This document shows positions 3,289-6,137 of a DNA stretch of 6,137 nt, piece by piece. The notes under the pieces were generated by a model. That model did not search any database. It was given only the letters and a program-made list of their open reading frames with translations, and had not been told where the DNA came from. How positions within the stretch are numbered: the first letter of the stretch is position 1; each line of letters opens with the position of its first letter. This DNA is from Thermoplasmata archaeon. GTDB taxonomy: Archaea > Thermoplasmatota > Thermoplasmata > UBA184. The translations under genes were made by a program, and so were the position numbers. The stretch lies in assembly GCA_021827545.1 (NCBI GenBank), contig JAKAVH010000169.1, positions 9,019 to 15,155 on the forward strand, read 5' to 3'.

Positions 3289-6137
3289 ATGCAGAAGGAA
3301 CCGAGTGCCGCAACGCCCGCATCGAACGGAACACAACTGATCGCCGAGCGAGGTCGGGAAAATGGCGCTCAGTCCCCGGGCTCCGCGCGAGCGCCGAAAC
3401 GCCGCCCGGGAGGGCGGCGGGTCTTGGTCGCGCTGGTGGCGCTCGGTGCGGTGTTGATGGCGGTCGGTGGCGGACTGGCGATGACGTTCTATCCGTATAT
3501 CGCCCACTCGGAGTCGGCCGCTCAGTTCCTGGTGAACTCGGGGGCGACGCTGACCACCGATCAGGGAACGACCTACGTCTCCCTGACCAACGCATCGCTC
3601 CAGCCCGGGCAAACCATTGTGCTTCAGGACACGGTCCAATCGGCCGCCTTCAATGCCTCGAGCGGGGTCACGGTCCTGACGTTCGAATCCGTGCAGCGTG
3701 CGGGCTCGGCCGCCGCGGGCCTTACCCAGTTGGCCAACGCGTTGTTCGGAACCGTGCAAGGATCGGTCGCGTGGATGGGGGCCGGCACCTCCGTGGTCAT
3801 GACGTTCACTGTCGTGCGCGTTCAGCTCCCCGGCGGTCCCTACGGCAGCCAGACGTACGTGACGCTCGACGCGGCGGCCGACGCGACGTACCGGGCCATC
3901 AGCCAGGGTCTCTCGGGCCCCGCCGCACTCGCGATCTCGCCTCAGTACTTCCAGGGCTCTCCGGCCGTCGGGTACGACGTGCTGTTCTACTTCCTCTTCG
4001 CCCTCGGGGCCGCCATCGTGGCCCTCGGCCTCCTGTGGGCCCCTCGCATCGGCCGCTGGCTGGTCCGGCAGACGAAGGATCCCCGTCACCTGCCGGTGTT
4101 GTTCCTCGGCTTTCTCGCCGTGCTCGGAGGAGCGTTCGTGCCGTTCTACCCGTGGCCGTTTCTGCTGCTCCTCGCGGGCGCGGTGATGCTCGTTGCGTGG
4201 CGGTTCCCGCAGCTCGCGTTGTTGCTGCTCGTGCTCCTGGTCACCCCGGCCGTGGCGTATCAATCCCCGGCGCTGGGTCTGGTCTTTCTGTTGGTCTCAA
4301 TGGTGGTGCTCTATGCCTCGCTCATGGACTGGAAGCTCGGCGCGGGCATCTTCCTCACATTGTTTCTGGCACCGTACGGCCTTTCCATCGTCGGCCCGGT
4401 GTTCTTCACGCTGATTTTCTCGCTGTACCTCGGCCTCGCAGTCGCGGTGGCGGGAGGGCTGCTGGTGAGTCTCTTCGTGACGCTCGGCAACTTCCCCGTC
4501 CTCGGCTTCCTGGCGGGCCCCGGTGCCAACGGAACCGTCAGCCTCGTCACGGGGCACGCTTCGCCGTTGCTGCCTCCGCTGACGTTACCGTACTTCTCTG
4601 CCAACGCGATCGGACAGGCGTACGCCGCGTTGCTGAGCCCTTCCGCGGCCTCGTTCGCGGGCGGGGGCGCTGGGCTCGGGGCCCTTCCCATCCCGCTAGC
4701 CCAGGTCGGCGCTTGGTGTTTCGCGGTGTGGCTCATCTCCTGGGTGATGCGCGACCGAAGTTTGCAGACGCCCGGTAAGGTGGCGACGTACTCGGGAGCC
4801 TCGGGAGCGCTCGTGGCGGGTGCCTCGTTCGCCGGCCTCGACGCGTTCGGCTACGTCTCCTGGAACGCCTTCGCGGTGATCCTCTTGGTGCCGGCGGTGG
4901 TGGCGGCGGTGCTCGGCTCCCTCATCCTCCGGGAGACGTTCGAAGGGTACTTCACCGCGCGGCTCGGCGGCTCGTCCGTTGGCAGCCGAGTCGCCGAGAT
5001 GAAAACGCTCCAGCACGTCACGTTCGATATGGTCGGAGGGCTCCACGATGTGAAGAGCGACATCAAGGAGTCGATGATCATGCCTTTGATGCGACAAGAT
5101 ATCTCGAGCCGCTTCAAGCTCGAGCCGCCCAAGGGCATCCTGCTGTTCGGCCCGCCCGGCTGCGGCAAGACGATGCTGATGAAGGCGCTCGCGAGCGAGC
5201 TCGGGGTCGAGATGATCGCCGTGAAGTCGTCGGACATCATGTCCAAGTGGTACGGCGAGAGCGAGGGGAAGATTGCGGAGCTCTTGCGCACGGCTCGGGA
5301 GCGGGCGCCCGCGATCCTGTTCCTGGACGAGATCGATGCGATCGCCAAGCGGCGGGACCTTTACAGCGCGGACGACGTAACCCCCCGGCTCTTGTCCATC
5401 CTCCTCAGCGAGCTGGACGGGATCGAGAAGAGCGCCGGGGTGATCGTGGTCGGCTCCACGAACCGCCCCGATCTCATCGATCAGGCGCTGATGCGGCCGG
5501 GACGGCTCGACAAGATCATCTACGTTCCTCCGCCGGATGTCACAGAACGGGAGGAGATCCTAAACGTTCATCTCCACGGCCGTCCGGTGCGCAAGGGCAT
5601 CGATCTCAAAGAGGTTGCCCGGCTCACCGAGCGATTCAGCGGCGCCGACTTGGCGAACCTCGTCCGGGAAGCGGCCACGCTCGCTCTACGCCGCCAGATG
5701 ACGACGGGCGCGCGGGGGGCCATCTCGATGGAGGATTTCCGGACGGTGCTGAGTCGGATGAAGCCCTCGATCTCGCTGCGGGTAATCGCCGACTACGAGA
5801 AGATGAAGCTGGACTACGAGCGCAAGATGCACCAGACCCAGCGGACCGAACGGAAGGTCGTCGTTCGCTGGGACGACGTCGGCGGTCTGGAGGCGGTCAA
5901 GCTCGCCCTTCGCGAGTACGTCGAGCTGCCTCTCACACGGCCCGAGCTCATGGAGAGCTACCGGATCAAGTCGGGGCGCGGGATCCTCCTCTTCGGACCC
6001 CCGGGCTGCGGCAAGACCCATGTCATGCGGGCCGCGGCCAACGAGCTCAATGTGCCGATCCAGATCGTGAACGGTCCCGAGCTGGTGAGCGCCCTCGCCG
6101 GCCAGAGCGAGGCGGCGATCCGTGAGGTGCTCTACCG
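3289..6137 (+). CDS. Polytopic membrane protein fused to tandem Cdc48-type AAA+ ATPase modules (3' end outside window)
   Basis: 949 codons are visible with no stop before the right edge. The ATG at 3289 follows a good Shine-Dalgarno. Order: a basic cytosolic leader (PKRRPGGRR, to about 44); TM1 (45-67); an outer domain (about 70-228) with sequons at N101 and N122; TM2 (about 230-250) followed by Arg/Lys; roughly ten more hydrophobic helices (about 268-548) with an outer loop holding sequon N414; then cytosolic ATPase. By eye about 12 TM segments put both termini inside. D1: VGGL (582-585), Walker A GPPGCGKT (621-628), pore loop KWYGES (653-658), Walker B with D680/E681, sensor-1 N725, arginine fingers R736/R739, and the GADL helix of the C-subdomain (785-788). 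A charged linker (about 830-856) leads to D2: VGGL (864-867), Walker A GPPGCGKT (903-910) and the pore-loop region SALAGQSE (934-941), then truncation. All D1 catalytic residues are present. Family knowledge: Cdc48/VAT hexamers thread substrates using ATP. Here their N-domain is absent and the membrane region takes its place. The substrate is unknown; the co-transcribed surface proteins are candidates by context. Confidence 0.9.
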   Translation, partial: MQKEPSAATPASNGTQLIAERGRENGAQSPGSARAPKRRPGGRRVLVALVALGAVLMAVGGGLAMTFYPYIAHSESAAQFLVNSGATLTTDQGTTYVSLTNASLQPGQTIVLQDTVQSAAFNASSGVTVLTFESVQRAGSAAAGLTQLANALFGTVQGSVAWMGAGTSVVMTFTVVRVQLPGGPYGSQTYVTLDAAADATYRAISQGLSGPAALAISPQYFQGSPAVGYDVLFYFLFALGAAIVALGLLWAPRIGRWLVRQTKDPRHLPVLFLGFLAVLGGAFVPFYPWPFLLLLAGAVMLVAWRFPQLALLLLVLLVTPAVAYQSPALGLVFLLVSMVVLYASLMDWKLGAGIFLTLFLAPYGLSIVGPVFFTLIFSLYLGLAVAVAGGLLVSLFVTLGNFPVLGFLAGPGANGTVSLVTGHASPLLPPLTLPYFSANAIGQAYAALLSPSAASFAGGGAGLGALPIPLAQVGAWCFAVWLISWVMRDRSLQTPGKVATYSGASGALVAGASFAGLDAFGYVSWNAFAVILLVPAVVAAVLGSLILRETFEGYFTARLGGSSVGSRVAEMKTLQHVTFDMVGGLHDVKSDIKESMIMPLMRQDISSRFKLEPPKGILLFGPPGCGKTMLMKALASELGVEMIAVKSSDIMSKWYGESEGKIAELLRTARERAPAILFLDEIDAIAKRRDLYSADDVTPRLLSILLSELDGIEKSAGVIVVGSTNRPDLIDQALMRPGRLDKIIYVPPPDVTEREEILNVHLHGRPVRKGIDLKEVARLTERFSGADLANLVREAATLALRRQMTTGARGAISMEDFRTVLSRMKPSISLRVIADYEKMKLDYERKMHQTQRTERKVVVRWDDVGGLEAVKLALREYVELPLTRPELMESYRIKSGRGILLFGPPGCGKTHVMRAAANELNVPIQIVNGPELVSALAGQSEAAIREVLY
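5017..5766 (+). other. AAA+ module D1 (complete, predicted active)
   Basis: Residues about 577-826 of the AAA+ protein, from VTFDMVGG to the KPS motif. Walker A, Walker B (FLDEID), sensor-1 (GSTNRP), paired arginine fingers (RPGR) followed by LDKIIYVPPPD, and the FSGADL helix are all recognisable and in the order expected for Cdc48-type AAA domains. The pore loop has adjacent Trp-Tyr, as in substrate-threading modules. Confidence 0.9.
5863..6137 (+). other. AAA+ module D2 (N-terminal part only)
   Basis: Begins at VRWDDVGGLEAVK and includes a Walker A identical to that of D1, within a shared RGILLFGPPGCGKT/KGILLFGPPGCGKT block. The Walker B, sensor and arginine-finger regions lie beyond the window, so activity cannot be judged. 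The pore-loop position reads SALAGQSE, without an aromatic residue. Confidence 0.85.

Noticed and set aside
2989..4263. Long antisense open frame
   Set aside because: Arg/Glu/His-rich low-complexity translation opposite genuine coding sequence, with no recognisable motif. It is a GC-rich shadow frame.
3108..4778. Long + strand open frame overlapping the second and third genes
   Set aside because: Its translation is Arg/Gly/Pro-rich with no domains, typical of an off-frame reading of GC-rich DNA. The overlapping frame from 3289 has a Shine-Dalgarno, TM helices and AAA motifs.
3289..6137. FtsH protease
   Set aside because: The TM-ectodomain-TM start is superficially similar, but many more TM helices follow. 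After D1 comes a second AAA module rather than an HExxH zinc protease domain. A protease beyond the window edge cannot be excluded.

Overview
The window holds three genes on the + strand, packed head to tail with almost no non-coding DNA. The sequence is GC-rich. I read it as archaeal. The reasons are a Cdc48/VAT-type tandem AAA+ ATPase, Ser/Thr/Pro-rich secreted proteins crowded with N-x-S/T glycosylation sequons and carrying a single C-terminal membrane anchor, and clear Shine-Dalgarno sites before the downstream genes. The composition and style recall uncultured high-GC Thermoplasmata-type archaea, but no marker gene here fixes the lineage, so that placement is only a guess.

Region by region: (1) nt 3-1442 is the 3' part of a large cell-surface protein. 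It is open to the left edge, with two beta-sandwich-like repeats, one further domain, a C-terminal transmembrane (TM) helix and a charged cytosolic tail ending in RRITL. (2) nt 1439-3268 is a complete 609-residue relative of the first protein. It has a signal peptide, a unique N-terminal domain, two copies of the same repeat, a related membrane-proximal domain, the same TM helix and the same RRITL end. The two genes overlap by 4 nt (ATGA). (3) From nt 3289 to the right edge, after a 20-nt gap, lies a gene of at least 949 codons. It encodes a polytopic membrane protein (about 12 TM helices and a ~160-residue outer domain) fused to two cytosolic Cdc48-type AAA+ modules. The second module is cut by the window edge after its pore-loop region.

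The spacing makes a single operon very likely. The most interesting feature is the combination. Two glycosylated surface proteins share an almost identical short cytosolic C-terminus, and they sit directly beside a membrane-embedded tandem AAA+ unfoldase that lacks the usual Cdc48 N-domain. RRITL is encoded by different synonymous codons in the two genes (4 of 5 codons differ), so the tail is probably kept for its protein sequence. My working hypothesis is that the AAA+ protein recognises these tails and extracts, assembles, positions or turns over the surface proteins. This is inference. I do not recognise a described system with this exact layout, and no promoter, terminator, RNA gene, mobile element or CRISPR array is visible in the window.
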